35,654 bases of DNA, from assembly GCA_028874215.1 (NCBI GenBank), contig JAPPLF010000023.1:1-35654 (forward strand), given 5' to 3'. The position numbers and the translations under genes were made by a program. This stretch comes from Acidobacteriota bacterium. Its GTDB lineage: Bacteria > Acidobacteriota > UBA6911 > RPQK01 > JAJDTT01. Each line of letters opens with the position of its first letter. Position 1 is the first letter of the stretch. Below are positions 16,312 to 24,488 of this stretch, in pieces. Below the pieces are notes generated by a model that did no database searches, was not told the origin of the DNA, and was given only the letters and a program-made list of their open reading frames with translations.

Positions 16312-17541
16312 ATGCAACTGGTCCCGGGATTTCATCTGACCTACTGCCTGAACATCCATCCGGGCGAGACCTGGCCCGAGGTCTGGGAGAATCTCAGGTC
16401 CTATCCGGGCGCGGTTCGAAATCAGCTTTGTCCGGGCCGGCCCTTCGCCATCGGGCCGCGTCTTTCGGGCCAGGCCGCCGACGCCCTGGCCCGTCCCGAA
16501 AACCTGGAGGCGCTTCAGGAGTTCCTGAGAACTGAGGGCGCCTACGTCTTCACCATCAACGGATTTCCCTACGGTGTCTTCCACCGGGCCCGGGTCAAGG
16601 AGAACGTCTATCTTCCCGATTGGAGAGACCGGGTCCGCTTGGAGTACACGAACCGTTTGGCCCGGATTCTGGCCCGGTTGCTGCCCGAGGACGCGGCCCT
16701 GGAAGGGAGCATCAGCACGGTTCCGGGGGCCTTTCGGGCGGAGGTCCGTTCCTCCGGCGACGTTCGCCGGATGGCCGGGATGATGCTCCGCAGCGTCGCG
16801 TACCTCCACCGGCTCCGGGAGCAGACGGGAAAAACCATCACCCTGGCGCTGGAGCCCGAGCCGTGCTGCTTCCTGGAAACGACGGACGACGTGGTGGCCT
16901 TTTTCGAGGGCCACATCCTCTCGCAGGAAGGACTCGGGACCCTGGTCCGGGAGTCGGGTCTGACGCGTGGCCAGGCGGAACGAGTCGCGCGGCGGCACCT
17001 GGGAATCTGCTGCGACGCCTGTCACGTGGCCGTGGAGTTCGAGGACCCGTCAGAGGTGCTGGATCGACTGGAAGCCGCCGCGATCCGAATCCTGAAGGTT
17101 CAAATCAGTTCGGCTCTGCGGCTCCGCTTCCGGGAGGGGGACGGCAGCCCAGAACGGACGCTCCGCCCTTTCGCCGAGGAGACCTACCTGCACCAGGTGG
17201 TGGAGACGTCGGGGCGGGGAGTCGTCCGTTACCAGGACCTGCCCCAGGCCCTGGACCGGGAGGCGGATTTCCGGGAACATGGCGCCGGATCGCCCGGCAT
17301 CCGGAAGGAATGGAGAGTTCATTTCCACGTTCCCATCTTCCTCTCCCGAATGAGCGGTTTCGACACCACCCAGGATGACCTGGCGGCCCTGTTGTTTCGT
17401 CTGAAGTCGAAGCCGGCGTGCCCCTACCTGGAGGTGGAGACCTACACCTGGGACGTACTCCCCCGGCGTTACAAGACCCTGGATACGACCGACGCCATCG
17501 CCCGCGAGCTGGCCTGGGCGCGGGACAGGCTCCTGCAATGA
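16312..17541 (+). CDS. eboE: EboE, TIM-barrel metabolite traffic protein
   Basis: The 409-residue protein begins with the family pattern FHLTYCLNIHPGETWPEVW and continues with a xylose-isomerase-like TIM barrel. Likely metal or substrate residues lie in LALEPEPCCFLE, CCDACHVAVEFEDP and VHFHVPIF. It is annotated in ebo clusters as metabolite traffic protein EboE, with unknown chemistry. I use the ATG at 16312, which has GAGG four to five bases upstream and matches the family N-terminus. A GTG at 16294 overlapping the eboD stop is an alternative. Its own stop overlaps the eboC start by four bases (ATGA), so eboD-E-C should be co-transcribed and co-translated. Confidence 0.85.
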   Translation: MQLVPGFHLTYCLNIHPGETWPEVWENLRSYPGAVRNQLCPGRPFAIGPRLSGQAADALARPENLEALQEFLRTEGAYVFTINGFPYGVFHRARVKENVYLPDWRDRVRLEYTNRLARILARLLPEDAALEGSISTVPGAFRAEVRSSGDVRRMAGMMLRSVAYLHRLREQTGKTITLALEPEPCCFLETTDDVVAFFEGHILSQEGLGTLVRESGLTRGQAERVARRHLGICCDACHVAVEFEDPSEVLDRLEAAAIRILKVQISSALRLRFREGDGSPERTLRPFAEETYLHQVVETSGRGVVRYQDLPQALDREADFREHGAGSPGIRKEWRVHFHVPIFLSRMSGFDTTQDDLAALLFRLKSKPACPYLEVETYTWDVLPRRYKTLDTTDAIARELAWARDRLLQ

Positions 17542-18449
17542 ACGCGGAACCGCCGCGCACGGCCCGCAGACCCCGCTGGCGCGTCTACCTGGACCTGGGG
17601 CGGGTGTCCAATCTGCCCACCGTCTGGACCAACTGCCTGGCGGGAGCTACTCTCTCCGGCGCGGCTTTGGAGATGCCCACCTTGCTGGTCCTGGCGGCCG
17701 CACTCTCCTGCTTCTACACCGGGGGCATGTTCCTCAACGATGCCTTCGACCACCGGTATGACGGGAAGTCACGTGCGAGCCGGCCCATTCCATCCGGAGA
17801 GATCGGCCTGTTCGAGGTCTACGCCCTGGGCTTCGGGTTGCTGGTTGTGGGCCAATCGGGAATCTACGCGGTCTTGGTGCTGCAGTCCGGTCCCCGCCTG
17901 GAGCCCCTGTTCATCGGGTTGATCCTCGGCGTCCTGATCGTCTACTACAACTACCGGCACAAGACCGATCCCTACAGTCCCGTGGTGATGGCCGTCTGCC
18001 GCGGACTGATCTACCTGATCGCCGGCTCCGTGGCGGCCGGTTCACCCTCCGGCCTGGTCTGGGCCGGTGCTCTGGTGCTGGCGAGCTACGTCGCCGGGTT
18101 GACCTGTCTGGCTGCCCAGGAAGACCTGAACCGGGTGAGGGCGCTGTGGCCGGCTCTCCTGCTCCTGGCCCCCATGGGGTTCGGCCTGTACGCGGCCGTG
18201 TGGGGCCCGTCCCACTGGGCGTTGCTGCCGGTGCTGGGTTTCTTCCTGTTCTGGACGCTGTGGTCGGGGTCGTTTCTCTCGGCGCGTCAGCGAAACGTTC
18301 CCCGGGCCGTCACCGGTCTCATCGCCGGCATCTCTTTGGTGGACGGGATCCTCATTGCGGCCGTCTCTTCGGAAACGGTCGGCCTCGTACTTGCTCTGGC
18401 GGGTCTTCTCTTGACCCGGGCGCTGCAGAGATTCGTCCCCGGAACCTGA
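17538..18449 (+). CDS. eboC: EboC, UbiA-family prenyltransferase
   Basis: The 303-residue integral membrane protein has about eight or nine hydrophobic helices and the UbiA-type prenyl-diphosphate motif NDAFDHRYD (Asn67, Asp68, Asp71, Asp75). A second polar loop, KTDPYSPVVMAVCRG, occupies the place of the second aspartate-rich motif but carries fewer acidic residues. In the ebo locus EboC is proposed to attach a prenyl carrier to the metabolite that is exported. The start ATG at 17538 overlaps the eboE stop (ATGA). The frame open further upstream is a shadow of eboE. It ends 15 bases from the convergent ehuD stop. Confidence 0.87.
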   Translation: MNAEPPRTARRPRWRVYLDLGRVSNLPTVWTNCLAGATLSGAALEMPTLLVLAAALSCFYTGGMFLNDAFDHRYDGKSRASRPIPSGEIGLFEVYALGFGLLVVGQSGIYAVLVLQSGPRLEPLFIGLILGVLIVYYNYRHKTDPYSPVVMAVCRGLIYLIAGSVAAGSPSGLVWAGALVLASYVAGLTCLAAQEDLNRVRALWPALLLLAPMGFGLYAAVWGPSHWALLPVLGFFLFWTLWSGSFLSARQRNVPRAVTGLIAGISLVDGILIAAVSSETVGLVLALAGLLLTRALQRFVPGT

Positions 18450-18464
18450 AGGTGTTCCGGAGTC

Positions 18465-19124
18465 TCAGGAAGCGACCCTTGCCGTCCGGGATTCCAGCCA
18501 CCCGATCAGTTGCGCCGAGGAGAGGCTGACCAGCAGGAAGAGGAGGCCCACCAGAGTCAGGGGCTCCAGGTATCGGAAACTCTCGGCGCCGATGAGCTTG
18601 GCCGTCTGGAGCAGTTCCTGAACCGTAATGGCAGCCAGGATGGGGGTCTCCTTGAACATGCCCACCAGGTAATTGCCCAGGGCCGGAACCATGGGAGGCA
18701 CAGCCTGGGGCAGGATGACCGACTTCCAGGTCTCCATCCAGCCCAGGTTCAGGGCCCGGGCGGCTTCCCACTGGCCGGATGGGACGTTGTCGATGCCGGC
18801 CCGGTAGACCTCGGCGGTATAGGCGCTGTAGTGGAGGCCCAGGCCCAGGGCGCCGGTGACGAAGGGCGACCAGGAGATACCGAACTCCGGCAGGACGTAA
18901 AAGAGGAAATAGACCTGCACCAGCAGCGGCGTGCTGCGGACGAACTCCACGATCCACGTGGCCGGCCAAGCCAGAATGCGGCGGGAAGACCGGCGCATCA
19001 GGGCCCAGGCCAGACCCAGCACCAGCGCCAGGCTCATGCCCACCAGTGTGCATTGGAGCGTCACCAGGGCGGCTTGAAGCAGGGCGGGCAGGATCTCCAG
19101 GGCGAATCCCCAGTCGAAGATCAC
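18465..19124 (-). CDS. ehuD: Ectoine/polar amino acid ABC permease, EhuD-like
   Basis: This 219-residue inner-membrane permease belongs to the HisMQ/GlnP family with about five helices. The ATPase-contact (EAA) loop is WEAARALNLGWMETWKSVIL. The segments FVRSTPLLVQVYFLFYVLPEFG and GLGLHYSAYTAEVYRAGI match EhuD of the ectoine importer closely. It pairs with EhuC; its ATG overlaps the ehuC stop by four bases. It is the last gene of the run and no ATPase gene follows, because the next gene is the convergent eboC. Confidence 0.82.
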   Translation of the reverse strand: MIFDWGFALEILPALLQAALVTLQCTLVGMSLALVLGLAWALMRRSSRRILAWPATWIVEFVRSTPLLVQVYFLFYVLPEFGISWSPFVTGALGLGLHYSAYTAEVYRAGIDNVPSGQWEAARALNLGWMETWKSVILPQAVPPMVPALGNYLVGMFKETPILAAITVQELLQTAKLIGAESFRYLEPLTLVGLLFLLVSLSSAQLIGWLESRTARVAS

Positions 19125-19783
19125 GCCGCACCCCCGGAGTCCCGTCCCGCCGCCAACCTGGACTCCAGAAATCTCATTCCTCTCGCGATCACCTGGGCCA
19201 ACAGGAAGTAGAGGACCAGAATCAGGGCGAAGATTTCGCCGGAACGCAGCGTGGACGTCCGGAGCGTCTGCCCCTGAAACGTGAGGTCCGCCAAGCTGAT
19301 GAGGGAGACGAGGGCGGTTCCCTTGAGGAGTTCGATGAAGAGGTTCCCGAAGGGCGGAATCATGCGCAGCGCGGCCTGAGGCAGGATGATTCTCCAGAGG
19401 GTCTGGCCCCGGCTCAGGTTCAGGGCCCGGGCCGCGTCATACTGGGACCGGGACACATTGCGGATCGCCGACCGGACGATCTCCGATCCGTAGGAACCCA
19501 GATTCAGCCCCAGGACCAGGATTCCCACCGTCACCGCTTCGAGCCGGATTCCCAGCAGGGGAAGGGCGAAGAAGGCCCAGAAGAGCTGGACCAGCGCCGA
19601 CGTTCCCCGAAAGACGTCGACGTAGAGGCGCGAGAATCCCCGGACCGACTTGCGCCCCGAGAGGCGGCCGAGACCCGCCAGGAAGGAGGAGGCCAACGCC
19701 ACCACCGCGGCGCCGGCGGTGATCTGGAGCGTCACCAGGAGTCCCGTCAGAAGGCTGGGGAGAAGGTCCAGGGGCGGCAGCAT
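19121..19783 (-). CDS. ehuC: Ectoine/polar amino acid ABC permease, EhuC-like
   Basis: This is the second HisMQ-type permease, 220 residues with about five membrane helices. Its EAA loop is YDAARALNLSRGQTLWRIIL, and FRGTSALVQLFWAFFALPL resembles EhuC. It should form the channel heterodimer with EhuD and receive substrate from the lipoprotein EhuB. The start ATG is 15 bases after the ehuB stop, and the stop overlaps the ehuD start. Substrate (ectoine or another amino acid) is inferred from the similarity of all three proteins. Confidence 0.82.
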   Translation of the reverse strand: MLPPLDLLPSLLTGLLVTLQITAGAAVVALASSFLAGLGRLSGRKSVRGFSRLYVDVFRGTSALVQLFWAFFALPLLGIRLEAVTVGILVLGLNLGSYGSEIVRSAIRNVSRSQYDAARALNLSRGQTLWRIILPQAALRMIPPFGNLFIELLKGTALVSLISLADLTFQGQTLRTSTLRSGEIFALILVLYFLLAQVIARGMRFLESRLAAGRDSGGAA

Positions 19784-19798
19784 TGTGGTCGAAAAAGA

Positions 19799-20656
19799 TC
19801 AGCGAGCCACCGCGCAGAGCTCTTCCGCCGTCATTCCCGCGGGGAGCTCGGCTTCCGTAAATCCGAAGGCGCGAATCAGCTCCAGGTGTTCGGGAGTTCC
19901 GATGAAGGCGGTGAGGTGGCGGTTGAACTCGTCCCGGTGCCTCTTGTCCTCTTTCCGGAAACCGATCCCGCTGCAGGTGCGGGCCGGGAGTCCGGCTGCG
20001 CGGGGCTGCACGAACGGGTCGATGGCCTCGAGTCCCGTGGCCGAGGGCTTGCGCAGCAGGTCCCGGTGGGCGGGCGCTGGCCCCGCATTGGCGTCCACCC
20101 GACCGGCCTGGAGGCCGGCCACGGCGCTGGGCTGGTCCGGAAAGATGAAGAGCCTTGACTCGGGAATGCCGGCGGCTCGGGCGAACATGAGCTCCACACC
20201 TCCGGCCACCACCCCCAGCCGGGCGCTCGCATGCCGGGTCACGTCCACGTAGCTGTGGAGGTTCAGCGGATTGCCCTCCCGCACCAGCATTCCCTGGAGG
20301 ATGCAGGAAAGGGGTTCGGAAAAGAGGATCTCCCGGCACCGGGGCGGCAGGATCCACATGCCGGCGGCGATCAGGTCGAAGCGTCCCGCCTTGAGACCCG
20401 GGATGAGAGAGGCGAACTCGGTGATGACACCCTCGATGCGGTCGTATCCCATTGACTCCAGGACCCGGCGCGTCACCTCCACCGACTCGCCCGTCAGTTG
20501 TCCGGTCCGGTTGTCGTAGTAGGCGAACGGCGCCTCGTTGGAGTAGCCGATGCGGACGGGTCCGGTCCCGTCGAAGCCTCCCGGCGGGTTTGCGGCGGAG
20601 CAACCCAGCAGCAGAAACGGCAACAGAGAGAAAAAGAGGGCCAAAGGGGTTTTCAT
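19799..20656 (-). CDS. ehuB: Ectoine-type ABC substrate-binding lipoprotein, EhuB-like
   Basis: This 285-residue periplasmic binding protein (SBP family 3) has a lipoprotein signal peptide with lipobox LLLGCS (Cys19). The mature part shows VRIGYSNEAPFAYYD, GVITEFASLIPGLKAGRFD, AAGMWILPPRC and FIGTPEHLELIRAFGF. These stretches follow the ectoine/hydroxyectoine-binding EhuB family closely by eye. The binding-pocket details cannot be confirmed without an alignment. AGGA four bases before the ATG serves as ribosome binding site. First gene of ehuB-C-D; divergent from the YjhG-type dehydratase, with 121 bases between the two starts. Confidence 0.85.
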   Translation of the reverse strand: MKTPLALFFSLLPFLLLGCSAANPPGGFDGTGPVRIGYSNEAPFAYYDNRTGQLTGESVEVTRRVLESMGYDRIEGVITEFASLIPGLKAGRFDLIAAGMWILPPRCREILFSEPLSCILQGMLVREGNPLNLHSYVDVTRHASARLGVVAGGVELMFARAAGIPESRLFIFPDQPSAVAGLQAGRVDANAGPAPAHRDLLRKPSATGLEAIDPFVQPRAAGLPARTCSGIGFRKEDKRHRDEFNRHLTAFIGTPEHLELIRAFGFTEAELPAGMTAEELCAVAR

Positions 20657-20682
20657 GAATCCTGTCCGGACCGGCGGGCCGA

Positions 20683-20688
20683 AGTCTA
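20683..20688 (-). promoter_or_regulatory. Candidate -10 box of ehuB
   Basis: On the minus strand GGTAGACT places TAGACT about 27 bases before the ehuB ATG, which would give a leader of about 20 bases. No -35 box is obvious. The same hexamer occurs at the divergent promoter and before the ebo cluster. Confidence 0.3.
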
Positions 20689-20762
20689 CCTTCCGGAGCG
20701 GAAAGGAGGAAAGAGGGAAAGAAGAGGACCTGCCGGTGCGCGAGAGTCGGGTTTGGGGCTGA

Positions 20763-20768
20763 TAGACT
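20763..20768 (+). promoter_or_regulatory. Candidate -10 box of yjhG-like gene
   Basis: GATAGACT places TAGACT nine bases before the GTG start at 20778. Transcription would then begin at or just before that GTG, fitting a leaderless mRNA, and no Shine-Dalgarno sequence is present. No good -35 element is seen. Confidence 0.3.
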
Positions 20769-20777
20769 GGGTTCCCC

Positions 20778-22817
20778 GTGGGAGACTCGAAGAAATTCTC
20801 GTTTGAAGACGTCGTGGGGCGGGATCTGGACTGGGGCGGAGTGCGGACCCGGAGCGCGGGGCCGGAGGGCCAATTGCCCCTGACTGAGGAGATGCTGCTT
20901 CACGAGCCCAGCGGCAACCTCTTCGGATGGACCCAGGACGTGGGGATGGGTTGGAGTCCCGGCAAGGTCGACCGGGACGCCTACCTGATCGTGAGCACTC
21001 AGGGCGGCCTGCGGGACAGCGATGGGACTCCGCTGGCCCTGGGGTACCACACCGGGCATTGGGAGATCGGCCTGCTGGCGGCGGCCGCCGCCGGCGTCTT
21101 CCGGGACCAGGGGGCCCGTCCCTATGCGGCCTATTGCAGCGATCCCTGCGACGGCCGGAGCCAGGGGACGGAGGGGATGATGGACAGCCTCCCCTACCGC
21201 AACGACGCTGCCGTGGTCCTGAGGCGGCTGGTGAGGTCCCTCCCGACCCGGCAGGGCGTCTTGGGAATCGGGACCTGCGACAAGGGGTTGCCGGCCGTCC
21301 TCATGGCGCTGGCGGGCTGCGCCGAGTTGCCGGGACTGATCGTCCCCGGCGGCGTGACCCTGCCTCCCACCAACGGGGAAGACGCGGGAACGGTCCAGAC
21401 CATCGGCGCCCGTTTCGCCCACGGACTCATCAGCCTGCAGGACGCCGCCGCCATGGGGTGCCGGGCCTGCGCCTCTCCGGGAGGCGGCTGCCAGTTTCTG
21501 GGGACGGCGGCCACCGCGCAGGTGGTGGCCGAGGGACTGGGAATGGCTCTGCCTCACACGGCCCTGAGTCCGTCGGGGCAGCCGGTCTGGCTGGACGCGG
21601 CCCGGCGGTCGGCCCTGGCGCTCATGCGGCTCAGGGAACGCGGCCTGCCCCTGTCCCGGATTCTGACTCCGGCGGCTCTGGAAAACGCCATGCTGGTCCA
21701 TGCGGCTTTTGGGGGCTCCACCAACCTGTTGCTCCATATTCCGGCCATCGCGCACGCCGCCGGTCTGGAACCGCCCCGGGTCGAGGACTGGAACCGGGTC
21801 AACCGAAGCACGCCCCGCCTCGTGGACGCCCTGCCCAACGGGCCCCGCAACCATCCCACCATCCAGGTCTTCCTGGCCGGCGGAGTGCCGGAAGTGATGC
21901 TCCACCTTCGGGACCTGGGCCTCCTGAACCTGGAAGCGAGGACCACGACGGGCGAGAAGCTGGGAACGGTGCTGGACTGGTGGCGGGACAGCCGAAGGCG
22001 GCGGGACAGCCGCCGGGTCCTGCGGAATTCCGGCGAGGCGGACGTGGACCGGATCATCATGGACCCGGAGACGGCCCGCCGGAACGGACTCACCAGCACC
22101 GTCGTCTTTCCTTCGGGGAATCTGGCGCCCGAGGGTTCGGTGATCAAGGCCACCGCCATCGATCCCAGCCTGGTGGACGAGCGCCAGGTCTACCGGCACC
22201 GCGGACCGGCCCGGGTCTTCTGCTCGGAGCGGGAGGCGGTGAGGGCCATCAAGGGCCTGGGGTCCCGGCCCATCCGGTCGGGCGACGTCCTGGTCCTGGC
22301 CGGCCTGGGACCTTCAGGGACCGGCATGGAGGAGATCTACCAGGTCACCTCGGCCCTCAAGTTCATTCCCTGGGGCAAGACGGTGCCCGTCGTCACCGAT
22401 GCCCGCTTCTCGGGAGTGTCCACCGGCCCCTGTATCGGCCATGTGGGACCGGAAGCGTTGGCCGGCGGACCCATCGGCCGTGTCCGGGACGGGGACCTGC
22501 TGGAACTGGTCATCGACCGCCGGCGGCTGGAGGGCCGGATCAACTTCCTGGGACCCGAAGGGGAAGAGGTCTCCGAGTCTGAGGCCGACGGAATTCTCGC
22601 GGGAAGGGAACTGCATCCCGAGCTCGCCCCTCATCCCCGCCTGCCCGCTGAGACCCGGCTCTGGGCGGCGCTCCAGTCGGCCAGCGGCGGAGCCTGGCAG
22701 GGTTGCGTCTACGACGTGGATCGGATCGTCCAGCTCCTGGAGGCGGGCCGCCGGGCGATGGGAGAAGGTGAGGCAGGTTCGAGAGCTGATCCTCCAATAC
22801 AAGCTGGGGGCCGATGA
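20778..22817 (+). CDS. YjhG/YagF-type sugar-acid dehydratase (xylonate dehydratase-like)
   Basis: This 679-residue IlvD/Edd-family dehydratase matches the long YjhG/YagF branch, whose Escherichia coli members dehydrate D-xylonate. Seen are [90 protein letters not shown], and [20 protein letters not shown]. These include the cluster cysteines and the C-terminal serine region. Family members have about 655 residues; here a tail of about 20 (after LLEAGRRAM) extends almost to the next gene. The GTG start at 20778 gives the expected N-terminus but lacks a ribosome binding site. Context suggests catabolism of a sugar acid. The adjacent divergent importer is of amino-acid type, so a direct link is doubtful. 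Confidence 0.92.
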   Translation: MGDSKKFSFEDVVGRDLDWGGVRTRSAGPEGQLPLTEEMLLHEPSGNLFGWTQDVGMGWSPGKVDRDAYLIVSTQGGLRDSDGTPLALGYHTGHWEIGLLAAAAAGVFRDQGARPYAAYCSDPCDGRSQGTEGMMDSLPYRNDAAVVLRRLVRSLPTRQGVLGIGTCDKGLPAVLMALAGCAELPGLIVPGGVTLPPTNGEDAGTVQTIGARFAHGLISLQDAAAMGCRACASPGGGCQFLGTAATAQVVAEGLGMALPHTALSPSGQPVWLDAARRSALALMRLRERGLPLSRILTPAALENAMLVHAAFGGSTNLLLHIPAIAHAAGLEPPRVEDWNRVNRSTPRLVDALPNGPRNHPTIQVFLAGGVPEVMLHLRDLGLLNLEARTTTGEKLGTVLDWWRDSRRRRDSRRVLRNSGEADVDRIIMDPETARRNGLTSTVVFPSGNLAPEGSVIKATAIDPSLVDERQVYRHRGPARVFCSEREAVRAIKGLGSRPIRSGDVLVLAGLGPSGTGMEEIYQVTSALKFIPWGKTVPVVTDARFSGVSTGPCIGHVGPEALAGGPIGRVRDGDLLELVIDRRRLEGRINFLGPEGEEVSESEADGILAGRELHPELAPHPRLPAETRLWAALQSASGGAWQGCVYDVDRIVQLLEAGRRAMGEGEAGSRADPPIQAGGR

Positions 22818-22820
22818 CCA

Positions 22821-23009
22821 ATGTACAAGTACGAGATCATTCTGTACTGGAACAACGAAGATCAAGCCTTCGTCGCCGAGGCGCCCGAGTTGCCCGGGTG
22901 CATGGCGCATGGAGACAATCAAGAGTCCGCGCTGGAGAACATCAAGGAAGCGATGCGATTCTGGATCGATAGGGCACGGGAGTTGGGAAGACCCGTGCCG
23001 GAACCCTAG
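22821..23009 (+). CDS. HicB-like protein, solitary
   Basis: This 62-residue protein has the HicB antitoxin / UPF0150 pattern: KYEIILYWNNEDQAFVAEAPELPGCMAHGD followed by a helix, SALENIKEAMRFWIDRARE, ending in GRPVPEP. It lacks the C-terminal DNA-binding domain of longer HicB proteins. A HicA toxin gene (small dsRNA-binding protein with a conserved His) is not visible on either side. It could be an orphan antitoxin or a HicB-domain protein with another role. The ATG is three bases after the stop of the dehydratase, with GGGGG about eight bases upstream, so it may be co-transcribed with it. Confidence 0.75.
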   Translation: MYKYEIILYWNNEDQAFVAEAPELPGCMAHGDNQESALENIKEAMRFWIDRARELGRPVPEP

Positions 23010-23081
23010 GACAAGCGCCTGACGTTGGCGTAAGCAGCATCAGGTGCCAGGCAACGAACCACAGATGCCGGGAGGCCACAA

Positions 23082-23291
23082 ATGACCCAGCAGCCGGGCA
23101 GGTTTCCAGAAGGCGAACCATCGGCCAAGAGCATTATGGCCGCCCTCGTCCGCGCACGGAAAACGGCGATGCGCAGGGTAGCCGAATACGAAGCCAAGGA
23201 AGCTGCGAAGGCAGCGGCGGAAGCGCGGGGCGGCGCCGGTGAAGAGCAGTTGACTCAACCCGTCGCCGAAGGCGAGCCCGTTGGCAGTTGA
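23082..23291 (+). CDS. Small hypothetical protein (69 residues)
   Basis: I do not recognise this protein. Its middle part (about residues 15-50) is strongly helical, rich in Ala, Arg, Lys and Glu (AALVRARKTAMRRVAEYEAK), and could form a short coiled coil. The N- and C-terminal ends look disordered. What speaks for a real gene is a strong ribosome binding site, GGGAGG six bases before the ATG, and its place 72 bases after the HicB-like gene on the same strand. It does not look like HicA or a known toxin. Confidence 0.5.
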   Translation: MTQQPGRFPEGEPSAKSIMAALVRARKTAMRRVAEYEAKEAAKAAAEARGGAGEEQLTQPVAEGEPVGS

Positions 23292-23389
23292 GAACACCCG
23301 CCAACTTTTCAACGAGGCGCGGAGCTACGCGCAACTGCTTCGCGACGACGGCCCTTCCTTTTGAAGATGGGAGTCCTGCCCATCCTGGA

Positions 23390-24346
23390 TCAGCGACGCC
23401 CGTCCAGGCTCCCGTTCCAGGGAGGGACCACGACCGTCACGTCCCCGTAGCACTTGGACTGGCAGGCCAGCCGGATCACGGGGTGGGATTCGGTGTGGGA
23501 AGAGGAGTCAAGGTACCCGAAGTAATTCAGGCGCCGGCGCTCGTGTGCGCTCACCTCGACGATTTTCTCCCGGCCGCTCAGAACGCCGATCCAGCAGTAC
23601 CCGCATGAGGCGACCCGGCATTCGGCCGGGATCGGTCCGGCGATGCACCGGTGGTCCCGGGTCTGATAGTCCCGGTCATCCCCGGCGGAGGCGGAGGACA
23701 GGTCCTGTCCCTCGATGCAGGAGAAGGCGGCGTCCCGCTTCGATTCGTCGAATCGGACCGTGAACTTGCGGTTCACGGTGCGGAGGAAACCAAAGAGGCC
23801 CTGACTCGTCGTTCGGGATCGCTGTTTGAGGATCTTTTCCGGGTTGGGCCGCTTGGTGCGGGACGATCCGGAAGCGGAGCCGTTTCTGAAGGGTTGCTCG
23901 CCCACTTGCTGGAAGGCCATGAAACCGACCGCTGAGATTCCCAGCAGGAGCGATGCCTCAACCTTGAGTTGAGACGCGACGCCGCCCGCCAAACTGCGAA
24001 TCTCGCTCCCGAGGCTCTCCAGGATCCGGCCGGGAGCCGATTCACTCCGCTCCAGAAGGGCCGCCTTGACCCGGTCCCAGTAAATCGATCCGAACAGGAA
24101 GTCGACGGACTCGTCCAACTGGTGCTCCAGCCGGTAGCGGCCGTCCAGGAGATACTGCTGCGCCGTTGCCGCCTCGTCGGTGGACTCCCGCAGGATCCGC
24201 TGGAGTTTCAGAGGCCAGAAGCCGAACCAGATCCGGGTCGCTTCCCGATCCACGGGATGAAGCGAGGGCTCCAGGTCCGCCAGCACTTCGTCCCATGCCG
24301 GTTCGTCATGCAGGTTCAAGAAGGCTCGAAACGCATCCATGTCCAT
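23390..24346 (-). CDS. Membrane-anchored [2Fe-2S] ferredoxin-like protein
   Basis: The C-terminal third (about residues 194-310) is a ferredoxin-like domain with Cys243, Cys248 and Cys251 (CRVASCGYC) and the fourth Cys295 (LACQSKCYGD), the spacing of plant/adrenodoxin-type [2Fe-2S] clusters. It begins with RKFTVRFDESKRD, the usual first beta strands. Before it lie about 110 residues of charged helices (WFGFWPLKLQRILRES, LDESVDFLFGSIYWDRVK) that I do not recognise. One hydrophobic segment follows near 131-147 (ASLLLGISAVGFMAF), then a basic linker. The protein should carry electrons at the inner face of the membrane for an unknown partner. Cys234 is an extra cysteine. The start is uncertain: ATG at 24346 or 24340, without a ribosome binding site. 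Confidence 0.72.
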   Translation of the reverse strand: MDMDAFRAFLNLHDEPAWDEVLADLEPSLHPVDREATRIWFGFWPLKLQRILRESTDEAATAQQYLLDGRYRLEHQLDESVDFLFGSIYWDRVKAALLERSESAPGRILESLGSEIRSLAGGVASQLKVEASLLLGISAVGFMAFQQVGEQPFRNGSASGSSRTKRPNPEKILKQRSRTTSQGLFGFLRTVNRKFTVRFDESKRDAAFSCIEGQDLSSASAGDDRDYQTRDHRCIAGPIPAECRVASCGYCWIGVLSGREKIVEVSAHERRRLNYFGYLDSSSHTESHPVIRLACQSKCYGDVTVVVPPWNGSLDGRR

Positions 24347-24488
24347 TTTGCGGCGGCCATGATACCGCAGTTCCGTCGTTGAAGCAGTTCTCCGGCCTCG
24401 CGAGGTCCACGCCATCGTGATTCGTCGTGACTTGGCCTGATGCCGGGATTTCGATAGAGTTTCGACTTCTCACGGAGAAATCCATCCG

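Noticed and set aside
1-20777. The two IlvD/Edd dehydratases (1-1107 and 20778-22817) as a recent duplication
   Set aside because: They belong to clearly different branches of the family (IlvD and YjhG/YagF) with different lengths and motifs, so they are old paralogues.
19437-22199. Very long minus-strand open frame (about 920 codons) antisense to the dehydratase and extending over ehuB and part of ehuC
   Set aside because: It covers three well-supported genes in another frame, has low-complexity Pro/Arg/Gly-rich translation and no family resemblance; such frames are common in GC-rich DNA.
22750-22820. Short frame with [14 protein letters not shown] just before the HicB-like gene, considered as a HicA remnant
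   Set aside because: It lies inside the C-terminal coding part of the dehydratase in another frame, has no HicA motif, and reads into unrelated sequence.
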